Below, piece after piece: positions 1 to 5,355 of a stretch of DNA of 5,452 bases. The stretch is from Chitinophagaceae bacterium. GTDB taxonomy: Bacteria; Bacteroidota; Bacteroidia; Chitinophagales; Chitinophagaceae. Below the pieces are notes generated by a model, which had not been told where the DNA came from, ran no database searches, and worked only from the letters and a program-made list of their open reading frames with translations. The stretch spans positions 1-5,452 of the forward strand of contig JACMLD010000267.1 of assembly GCA_014379785.1 (NCBI GenBank), read 5' to 3'. The position numbers were made by a program, and so were the translations under genes. Position 1 is the stretch's first letter. Each line of letters begins with the position of its first letter.

Positions 1-186
1 GATGGTGGGATTGTTGAACTGCCGCCCGCTGTTGCAGCGCATAAAAAACTTCAGCGTGACATTGTAATTGTGCTTTCCATTCACAAATCCTCCATAGCTG
101 TAATACATCTCACCCCCTGTTATATGATCCGCTTTCGCGGTCATAAAAACCGCAAGCAAAATCAGGAGGCAAATGATCTTGTTCAT
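1..186 (-). CDS. N-terminus of a secreted gliding-motility/T9SS-type cell-surface protein (partial)
   Basis: Reading the minus strand from the ATG at 186 gives an uninterrupted 62-codon frame that runs off the left edge. Residues 1-19 (MNKIICLLILLAVFMTAKA) are a clear Sec signal peptide: one Lys, a Leu/Ile/Val/Phe core and an A-K-A cleavage site. The mature part opens DHITGGEMYYSYGGF and continues with KHNYNVTLKFFMRCNSGRQF. As I recall the family, this opening is characteristic of long Bacteroidota surface proteins that end in a gliding-motility-associated (CHU_C-type) C-terminal sorting domain and are exported by the type IX system; that domain would lie outside the window. The start is fixed by the signal peptide and by an in-frame TAG about 90 nt upstream with no other ATG between. 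The gene is divergent from the DUF4403 lipoprotein gene across a gap of about 100 bp. Secretion is well supported; the gliding/T9SS label rests on the N-terminus only. Confidence 0.82.
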   Translation of the reverse strand, partial: MNKIICLLILLAVFMTAKADHITGGEMYYSYGGFVNGKHNYNVTLKFFMRCNSGRQFNNPTI

Positions 187-289
187 CAGCAGCCGTTTGA
201 ATGGTTCACCTTTTCTAATATACGAATTTCCTTTGGTCCCGGTTGCCAGCGGACTGGCAGAACTAAAATAATATTGCTAAATTACCGGC

Positions 290-1711
290 ATGATCAGAGT
301 GTTGACAGTAGCCCTGCTATCCGTATCGCTGTTTGCCTGCAGCAGTTCAAAAAAAGCGGCCGCCCCCGTGGTAGCCGCGGCACCGGTTACAGCCGTTCAG
401 GCCGCCGGTCTTCCTCCTTTGCCCGAATCCCGGATAAATGTGCCGATAAAGATTGTGATGAAAACCTTTTTGCAGAAGGCCGCGATCCTCATTCCGGCCG
501 AAGTCACCAGCGAGGGCTGGCCGGCATTTATGAGGACAAGCTGCGACTATCAGTATAAATACCGCTTTGTGCCGGGTGGCTTTACATTCAACTGCGTGAA
601 TAACCAGGTACAGGTGAAGCTCAGCGGCACCTACCAGGTAGCGGGTGAGAAAACGGTCTGCACCTTCGGCAAACAGACCACTCCGTGGATCGGCGGCAGT
701 TGCGGATTTGGCAGCGAACCGATGCGAAAAACAGAGATCTTTATCAACTCTACCCTGCGTTTTCAACCCAACTATACCGTTCGCACCACAACCGCTGTGC
801 AAAGGGTCAATGCTTTGGAGAAATGTACCGTTACTCTTTTTGGAATGGACATTACAAAACAGATATCCGATAGCATAAAAGCATCCACCAATCTTTTCTG
901 CCATGCGATGGACAGCGTGGTGAATGGACTGGATTTCAGCGCCACAACCAAGGAACTGGCCGAAAAGATCAATAAGAAAATCGCCATGGGTCGGTATGGC
1001 TATCTGAAAATCAATCCTTCATCGGTGAGAATGGGCAGGATGAATTATGTGGCCGACACCCTGCAGGCAGTGATGGGCATCAGTTGTTTTCCGGAGTTGC
1101 ACAGCGACAGCACAAATAATTACAGCGCGTCTTTTCTGCCGCCACTGCAGAATGCCGATGCGGTAGCCGGCGCAGTGGTTTATACCAATGCCAATTATGA
1201 TTACGGTTTTATCAATTCGCTGATCAACCAGATAGTAAAGGATACTTCCTTTGAACTGGAAGGAAGGACGATCGTTTTGAAAAATGTGAAAATAAGTGGT
1301 GCAGAAAACGGAAAGATCGAATTGAGCGTGGACTTCTCGGGCGACAAAAAAGGCAATCTCTACCTGGTGGGTACGCCCAAACTCGATACGGCCCGGCAGA
1401 TAATCAGCATGCCTGATCTTGACTATTCTTTAAAAAGTCGCGACCTGATTCTCAATCTGGGAAAAACGTTTTTCAGCAACAAGATCCTGCGCACGATGCG
1501 TGAAAAGGCGACCATTGAAATTTCCAGCCTGGTCGAACAAAACCGAAAATCTATTGATGCCCAACTCAATAAAAAGCTGATGGAAGGGGTGTCTACCACG
1601 GGCAGCCTCATTGATCTACGGGTATTGGCCATAGTGGTTGGCAAACAGGCATTGCAGGCCCAGACCTGCGCACGGGCGAAGGCTGCTGTTGTGATTACAG
1701 ATCTGAATTAA
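290..1711 (+). CDS. DUF4403-family lipoprotein
   Basis: This is a 473-residue protein. The N-terminus MIRVLTVALLSVSLFAC is a type II signal peptide with lipobox L14-F-A-C17, so the mature protein should be lipidated on Cys17. An Ala/Pro/Val-rich tether (about 18-45) precedes the folded part. The rest follows the DUF4403 pattern: an early SRINVPIKIVMKTF strand-helix (48-60), a central GYLKINPSSVRMG segment (237-249), an LPPL turn (283-286), an alpha/beta block with GNLYLVGTPKLD (355-366), and a C-terminal amphipathic region near SIDAQLNKKL (421-430). The family occurs widely in Bacteroidota and has no established biochemical role; a lipid- or ligand-binding envelope function is only a guess. 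Eight cysteines after Cys17 (85, 102, 124, 138, 179, 204, 266, 460) are many for an envelope protein and may form disulfides. No Shine-Dalgarno is visible, which is normal for the phylum. The start is supported by the signal peptide. The gene appears monocistronic and is followed by a repeat-filled gap. Confidence 0.85.
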   Translation: MIRVLTVALLSVSLFACSSSKKAAAPVVAAAPVTAVQAAGLPPLPESRINVPIKIVMKTFLQKAAILIPAEVTSEGWPAFMRTSCDYQYKYRFVPGGFTFNCVNNQVQVKLSGTYQVAGEKTVCTFGKQTTPWIGGSCGFGSEPMRKTEIFINSTLRFQPNYTVRTTTAVQRVNALEKCTVTLFGMDITKQISDSIKASTNLFCHAMDSVVNGLDFSATTKELAEKINKKIAMGRYGYLKINPSSVRMGRMNYVADTLQAVMGISCFPELHSDSTNNYSASFLPPLQNADAVAGAVVYTNANYDYGFINSLINQIVKDTSFELEGRTIVLKNVKISGAENGKIELSVDFSGDKKGNLYLVGTPKLDTARQIISMPDLDYSLKSRDLILNLGKTFFSNKILRTMREKATIEISSLVEQNRKSIDAQLNKKLMEGVSTTGSLIDLRVLAIVVGKQALQAQTCARAKAAVVITDLN

Positions 1712-1735
1712 CCAGACTTCTCTTTGCTCTCACGG

Positions 1736-1854
1736 TGACAGTCATTCCGACCGAGCGAAGCGAGTGGAGGAATCCCCAGCTATCAATCAGCGTGTCCTTT
1801 TCTACCGGCCGGGGACCCTTCGGTTTCGCTTCGCTCCACTCAGGGTGACTGTCA
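1736..1854. repeat. Inverted pair of REP-like repeats
   Basis: Two REP-like units face each other. The outer 9-bp arms TGACAGTCA (1736-1744) and TGACTGTCA (1846-1854) are perfectly complementary. Inner 10-bp arms GAGCGAAGCG (1753-1762) and CGCTTCGCTC (1827-1836) are also perfectly complementary and lie at nearly the same offset from the outer arms. The left unit runs to about 1777 (GGAATCCCC) and the right unit begins near 1811 (GGGGACCC). The loop between them contains the palindrome CCGGCCGG at 1805-1812. The pair could fold as a long imperfect stem in RNA or single-stranded DNA. It lies 24 bp after the DUF4403 stop and may limit read-through or protect the mRNA 3' end, but there is no U-tract of a classical intrinsic terminator. 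Confidence 0.75.
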
Positions 1855-1877
1855 TGCCGAGCGAAGCAGAGGCATCC
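1851..1877 (+). repeat. Third REP-like repeat copy
   Basis: A further unit in the forward orientation, GTCATGCCGAGCGAAGC then AGAGGCATCC. It shares its first four bases with the end of the inverted pair just upstream and carries the GAGCGAAGC core (1859-1867) also found at 1753. It has the same family consensus as the units at 4806, 4860 (reverse) and 5369. Dispersed repeats of this kind are common between Bacteroidota genes. In other bacteria REP units are moved by RAYT-type single-strand transposases; none is encoded in this window. Confidence 0.7.
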
Positions 1878-1927
1878 ACTGCCGACTATCAAACTATTCT
1901 CAAAACAAGGCAACCCTCACCCACCCC

Positions 1928-1959
1928 ATTGCGTATGGAGTTTTATTAAACTAACTTTA
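1928..1959 (+). promoter_or_regulatory. Candidate Bacteroidota promoter for the sigma-factor operon
   Basis: ATTG at 1928-1931 resembles the -33 element and TAACTTTA at 1952-1959 matches five of the six fixed positions of the -7 consensus TAnnTTTG. The spacer is 20 bp, within the usual range. Transcription would start near 1966, giving a very short leader before the TTG start at 1983. The surrounding stretch (about 1936-1982) is distinctly AT-rich compared with the repeat region before it. This is a consensus match only. Confidence 0.4.
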
Positions 1960-1982
1960 TATCAAATTTCCGGGGTTATAAT

Positions 1983-2570
1983 TTGGCAGAACAGGTGGTT
2001 GATATATTAACGCTTGTTGACGGTTGTTCGAAAAACGACCGCAACAGCCAGCGGACTTTGTACCATTGGCTGTTTGGATATGCCATGAAGATATGTTACC
2101 GCTACACCAATCACACACATGAGGCCGAGGAGCTTACAAGCGAATCTTTCGTAAAGCTTTTCAAAAACATTCACCTGTTCGACAATACCAGGCAGGCCAA
2201 TGCTACCATGCAGTTAAAAGGGTGGTTCAAAAGAATTGTGATAAATACCTGCATCGATCATATCAGAAAAAACCACACCCTGGTCAACGGCCATCATCCT
2301 ACCAGTGAGACTGATAATATTGCGGATTCCCAGGAGACGGGACTTGACCGTTTATCTTATGAAGAAATAATTGCTGCTATACGCCAACTGTCGCCGGTTT
2401 ACCGGACCGTGTTTAATCTTTTTGTGATCGAAGGAATGTCGCACGAGGAAATTTCAACACAGCTCGGGATCAGCGTAGGGGCGTCTAAATCAAATCTCTC
2501 AAAAGCAAGAAATAATCTGCGAAAGATCATTTTGCAACAAACAGCGTACACAGTATATGTACAATCTTGA
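1983..2570 (+). CDS. ECF-type RNA polymerase sigma-70 factor
   Basis: A 195-residue protein, the usual length for an ECF sigma factor, which directs core RNA polymerase to a small dedicated set of promoters. Sigma region 2 spans roughly residues 25-97: LYHWLFGYAMKICYRYT, then the acidic EAEELTSESFVKLFKNI stretch (47-63) and LKGWFKRIVINTCIDHIRK (78-96). After a polar linker, region 4 covers about 120-184, with LSPVYRTVFNLFVIEGMSHEE and the helix-turn-helix ISTQLGISVGASKSNLSKAR. No ATG lies between the in-frame TAA at 1947 and the conserved domain, so translation must start at TTG 1983 (given here) or GTG 1995; both leave the domain intact. The gene overlaps the next by 14 nt (ATG at 2557), which suggests translational coupling and a matched sigma/anti-sigma pair. 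The neighbour is not a FecR-type anti-sigma and no SusC/SusD genes follow, so it does not look like a nutrient-uptake ECF of the SusCD type. Confidence 0.9.
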   Translation: MAEQVVDILTLVDGCSKNDRNSQRTLYHWLFGYAMKICYRYTNHTHEAEELTSESFVKLFKNIHLFDNTRQANATMQLKGWFKRIVINTCIDHIRKNHTLVNGHHPTSETDNIADSQETGLDRLSYEEIIAAIRQLSPVYRTVFNLFVIEGMSHEEISTQLGISVGASKSNLSKARNNLRKIILQQTAYTVYVQS

Positions 2571-4110
2571 CGATAAAGATCTGGACCGCCTCAGCGGGGA
2601 AGCTGCGGAGCACTACGAAGCTCCCGGTACCCCTGCATGGGATGATATGGAGCGGACCCTGGATAAAGTGATGCCGTTGGAAAAGAAGAGGAAAAGAAGA
2701 GGATTTTTCTTTTTTATTCTATCCGGAACAATGATTGCCCTGGTTGCGATCGGCGGCATGTATTGGCTGGTAAATAATGATGACGATGCGAAAAAGCCAT
2801 TGTCTTCAAATGAGGTGAAGACCCCTGATGGCGGAGCAACCACCGGCGCGGATAACAGGTCGGATGCTCAGTCTCCTGCCGGAACGGCGGTTTCTGAACA
2901 AGCAAACCCACCCGGGGCAAACACAGAAAATCCTGCCATATCAGACACCGGCACAGAAAGTACGCCGGGTGAAGATGCAGGTCCCTCACCCACGTCTCAG
3001 ATTCCTGGTACCAAATCGAACCTCGAAACCAAACGCACGGTGAATTCTCTTAAAAAAGAATCAGCACCTGGAAGAAACGGCGCTGCCAAACAGAAAGAGC
3101 AAGTGCGCGATGACAATGCTATAAAACCCGATTCTAAAAACATCCGCCGATCTGGTTCCAATAAAACAGAAACTTCAGCAAAGAAAAATCGCAGCGCAGA
3201 AAATAAGAAAAGCAGAAAAACGGAAGTCGGGAAAATCCAGCATTACGGAAACTCTGTTATTCCGGAAACACAAAATGGGAAAGTCCCGGAAACAAACCAG
3301 CAACAAGAAAATTTGTCCGGTGAGAAAGAAATTTCCAAAGAACAAACCATTGTCCAGGAAACTCCCACATCACAGACAGCAACTGACTCTGCCGCTCTGA
3401 ATAACAGCATGGCTGAAAGCAAGGTCGATAGTACTGTTCATACAGAAGTCAATCCTGCGGATTCAGTGACCCTTTCGACATCACTAAAAATTTCTAAACC
3501 AAAGAAGAAAGAAAGCGCAGTCAGCCTGGCAATCCTGGCCGGCGGCGATTACACCACCGTAAGCTATAGCTACCGCGATAAGCTTGGTTTTAATATCGGG
3601 CTGCTTGCGGGATATCATCTCAATAGCAAATGGAGCTTTCATACCGGTCTCGTTTACACGAAAAAGAATTACAAACTGGATGGAGACGATTATCATCCCC
3701 CGGCACATTACTGGACAAGATATGTTGATCTCGAAACAGTTGCGGGATATTGCAGAATGTGGGAGTTACCATTGCAGGTTCGCTACAGCTTTCCGGCAAA
3801 AGGATCAACAAAGTTTTTTGCAGCAACAGGCGCTTCATCTTACTTCATGAAGAAAGAGAATTACAATTTCAACTATAAAAGCAACGGCATCCCTGGAATG
3901 AGATCCTATTCAAACGACGGAGGATCAAATCATTATTTCTCCATATTGCACTTTTCTGCCGGAGTAGAAAGATCATTTGGCAAACGACTTTCATGGGCTG
4001 CAGAACCCTATACAAAAATTCCTTTGTCAGGATTGGGATTTGGCGACATCAAACTCAGCAGTTTTGGCATAAATTTTTCAGTAAGGATGAAGCAACCTTT
4101 AAAAAGATAG
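2557..4110 (+). CDS. Dual membrane-spanning anti-sigma-like protein with C-terminal outer-membrane beta-barrel
   Basis: A 517-residue protein with three parts. Residues 1-47 form a charged cytosolic head (MYNLDDKDLDRLSGEAAEHY, then TPAWDDMERTLDKVMP), ending in a Lys/Arg cluster KKRKRRG that fits the positive-inside rule. Residues 49-72 form one transmembrane helix (FFFFILSGTMIALVAIGGMY). Residues 73-315 are a long Ser/Thr/Lys/Glu/Asn/Pro-rich segment with almost no hydrophobic runs, predicted disordered and periplasmic. Residues 319-517 alternate hydrophobic and polar residues in about eight strands rich in Tyr/Phe/Gly (e.g. SAVSLAILAGGDY, FNIGLLAGYHL, WSFHTGLVYTKK, LPLQVRYSF, FSAGVERSF, LSSFGINFSVRM), as in small Bacteroidota outer-membrane beta-barrels. 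The chain would thus cross both membranes. The 14-nt overlap with the ECF sigma gene and the small cytosolic head suggest it holds that sigma factor inactive. There is no zinc-binding (HxxxCxxC) motif and no FecR domain. I recall a matching published architecture, the Dma anti-sigma factors of Bacteroides thetaiotaomicron; sequence homology to those is unchecked. An N-terminal signal peptide is absent, so the helix is an anchor. Confidence 0.82.
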   Translation: MYNLDDKDLDRLSGEAAEHYEAPGTPAWDDMERTLDKVMPLEKKRKRRGFFFFILSGTMIALVAIGGMYWLVNNDDDAKKPLSSNEVKTPDGGATTGADNRSDAQSPAGTAVSEQANPPGANTENPAISDTGTESTPGEDAGPSPTSQIPGTKSNLETKRTVNSLKKESAPGRNGAAKQKEQVRDDNAIKPDSKNIRRSGSNKTETSAKKNRSAENKKSRKTEVGKIQHYGNSVIPETQNGKVPETNQQQENLSGEKEISKEQTIVQETPTSQTATDSAALNNSMAESKVDSTVHTEVNPADSVTLSTSLKISKPKKKESAVSLAILAGGDYTTVSYSYRDKLGFNIGLLAGYHLNSKWSFHTGLVYTKKNYKLDGDDYHPPAHYWTRYVDLETVAGYCRMWELPLQVRYSFPAKGSTKFFAATGASSYFMKKENYNFNYKSNGIPGMRSYSNDGGSNHYFSILHFSAGVERSFGKRLSWAAEPYTKIPLSGLGFGDIKLSSFGINFSVRMKQPLKR

Positions 4111-4148
4111 TCACGTAATTCAATTATCCTTAATAAAACTTACTTGTT

Positions 4149-4769
4149 ATGAAGAAAAGCCAACTGCTTTCCAGCTTGTCTCTGCTCATTGTTTTTTTCA
4201 CTGTTACTTTTCTTAATTCATGCAGCAAGGGTGGCAACACTACGCCGACACCTCCTCCGCCACCGCCGCCACCTGCATGTGCTACTATCACGGTCACGCC
4301 CACACTGACTTCCAGTTCAGATGCATGCAGCAATACCGGTGCTGTTACTGTGACAGCTGCGGGGAGTACAGGATTTACGTTCAATGTGGACAATGGCACA
4401 TTCCAGGCAACAGGTGCATTTGCAAATCTTTCTCCCGGCAACCATACTTTTGGCGTGAAGGACAATGCTGGCTGCACTCAGGCTGCAGCGTTAAATGTTA
4501 CCACAGTGGCCGCTGGTGCAAAATTCACCGGAATAAAAGCAATCATCGCAGCAAACTGCGCAGTGAGCGGATGTCACAATGGAACACAATCGCCCAACTT
4601 CACACTCGACTGCAACATTGTGTCGTCGGCGACAAATATAAAATTCAGATCAGTTGACCAGGCAAACACGGCAAGCCAAATGCCACAACCTCCACGTGCC
4701 GCGCTTTCGCAGGCTGATCGTGACAAGATTACGGCCTGGGTCGCAGCGGGAGGAAAGTTTACGGATTAA
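4149..4769 (+). CDS. Lipoprotein with SprB-like domain and CX4CH cytochrome c-like domain
   Basis: A 206-residue protein. Residues 1-25 are a lipoprotein signal (MKKSQLL, a hydrophobic core, then lipobox LNSC with Cys25). A tether follows with eight consecutive prolines (35-42). Residues 44-120 resemble a SprB/Ig-like repeat: GFTFNVDNGTFQATGAFANL (75-94), then GNHTFGVKDNAGC (97-109). The C-terminal part (about 125-206) looks like a small cytochrome c domain: FTGIKAIIAANC leading into C137-AVSG-C142-H143, then a possible distal ligand Met178 in QMPQPP, and a final ALSQADRDKITAWVAAGGKF helix. The haem motif is CX4CH rather than CX2CH; I recall this spacing in similar Bacteroidota proteins and in some multihaem cytochromes. 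The gene starts 38 bp after the anti-sigma-like gene with no visible terminator between, so it is probably cotranscribed. It could be an electron-transfer protein, a haem-based sensor or a surface-binding partner of the barrel. Residues after Cys25 (SKGGNT) lack the acidic surface-export signal, so which membrane face it occupies is open. Confidence 0.78.
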   Translation: MKKSQLLSSLSLLIVFFTVTFLNSCSKGGNTTPTPPPPPPPPACATITVTPTLTSSSDACSNTGAVTVTAAGSTGFTFNVDNGTFQATGAFANLSPGNHTFGVKDNAGCTQAAALNVTTVAAGAKFTGIKAIIAANCAVSGCHNGTQSPNFTLDCNIVSSATNIKFRSVDQANTASQMPQPPRAALSQADRDKITAWVAAGGKFTD

Positions 4770-4928
4770 TTGAGTGGTTGATCAGTTGATTCGTTGATTG
4801 GTTTTGTCATCCTGAGCGAACCGAAGGATCCCGAACATTGCTTCGTGAGTATAGATCGTGATCCCTCCCTGCGGTCGGGATGACCGACCCAATCAAGGGA
4901 TCAACGAATCAACTTATCAACCAATCAA
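4770..4928. repeat. Composite inverted repeat: 8-bp tandem units outside, REP pair inside
   Basis: The outer arms are 29 bp each (4770-4798 and 4900-4928) and are complementary at 27 positions. The left arm is four tandem 8-mers (TTGAGTGG, TTGATCAG, TTGATTCG, TTGATTGG). The right arm read in reverse is TTGATTGG, TTGATAAG, TTGATTCG, TTGATCCC, followed by TTGATTGG. Inside are two REP-like units in opposite orientation, 4806-4830 (GTCATCCTGAGCGAACCGAA...) and 4860-4884 (reverse), matching at 19 of 25 positions. The whole could form a hairpin of about 160 nt. It begins on the base after the stop codon at 4767-4769 and may act as the 3' boundary of the sigma operon. No ORF is present, so it is either a non-autonomous mobile element or a structural repeat. 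Confidence 0.8.
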
Positions 4929-4971
4929 CTATTCTCCCCGCCTTAACTATCTTGTTCTCTAAAAAAGCAGT

Positions 4972-5355
4972 ATGATTTTACCATTTTTGCAGGTGTTGCC
5001 TGTAGAGAACATGGGTCGCGGTATGTTTACCACTGAAGACATTGAGCCGGGTGTGCTCATAGAAATGGCTCCGGTCGTAGTGATGGACAGTGAAGCCAGA
5101 AAGCTGCTCGACCAGACTCCTTTGCACGACTATATTTTTGAATGGGGCGGCGAAAAAAAACAGTGTTGTATGTCGCTCGGATACATTGCCGTTTACAACC
5201 ACTCATATACTGCCAACTGTGAATACGAAATGGATTTCATCGATGAAACGATCTCCATCCGCACCGTCCGGTTCATAAACGCCGGTGAACAGCTATTCAT
5301 CAATTATAATGGAGATTGGAATGATGGCAAGCCGGTTTGGTTTGAGGCTGGTTGA
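4972..5355 (+). CDS. Small stand-alone SET-domain protein (putative protein-lysine methyltransferase)
   Basis: A 127-residue protein that is essentially only a SET domain. SET enzymes transfer a methyl group from S-adenosylmethionine to lysine side chains. Visible motifs, in order: GRGMFTTEDIEPGVLIE (15-31), the N-terminal SET motif of the G-x-G type with the following strand; Y75-N-H-S78 with N82 (YNHSYTANC), the NHS motif that contacts SAM and forms the pseudoknot; and GEQLFINYNGD (105-115), equivalent to GEELxxxY with Tyr112 as the probable catalytic tyrosine. There is no post-SET cysteine cluster and no partner domain. There is no signal peptide, so it should be cytosolic. The ATG at 4972 follows an AT-rich stretch with AAAAAAG about 10 nt upstream; no good promoter was found. 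It lies between two repeat elements and so is probably transcribed alone. Substrate unknown; compact SET proteins like this are found in other Bacteroidota. Confidence 0.88.
   Translation: MILPFLQVLPVENMGRGMFTTEDIEPGVLIEMAPVVVMDSEARKLLDQTPLHDYIFEWGGEKKQCCMSLGYIAVYNHSYTANCEYEMDFIDETISIRTVRFINAGEQLFINYNGDWNDGKPVWFEAG

Noticed and set aside
215..222. Minus-strand TATATTAG as a -7 element for the partial secreted gene
   Set aside because: One mismatch to TAnnTTTG and no TTG at the proper distance upstream.
269..276. TAATATTG as a -7 element for the DUF4403 gene
   Set aside because: It matches five of six fixed positions, but the nearest upstream TTG (243-245) gives a 23-bp spacer, at the far end of the range. 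Too weak to annotate.
70..558. 162-codon plus-strand open frame
   Set aside because: It overlaps both the signal-peptide-bearing minus-strand gene and the start of the DUF4403 gene, and its translation is Arg/Ser-rich without domain features.
347..904. 185-codon minus-strand open frame inside the DUF4403 gene
   Set aside because: It lies wholly antisense to a gene with a clear lipoprotein signal and family pattern. Its translation has no signal peptide or recognisable motif and is rich in Gly/Arg/Cys, as expected of a shadow frame.
1695..1913. Short minus-strand frame over the repeat cluster
   Set aside because: Its translation (SLRSVGMT and similar) is what REP-like repeats give when read as protein, and it runs into the DUF4403 3' end.
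4111..4148. Terminator between the anti-sigma-like gene and the lipoprotein gene
   Set aside because: The 38-bp gap is AT-rich but has no inverted repeat able to form a stem, so cotranscription is preferred.
4130..4477. Minus-strand frame with a poly-glycine run
   Set aside because: The glycine run is the antisense of the proline codons in the lipoprotein tether; there are no independent coding signs.
4770..4928. CRISPR array or tRNA/ncRNA gene in the repeat-filled gap
   Set aside because: The repeat units are 8 bp, degenerate and without spacers, and the structure is a symmetric inverted repeat. No cloverleaf was recognised.
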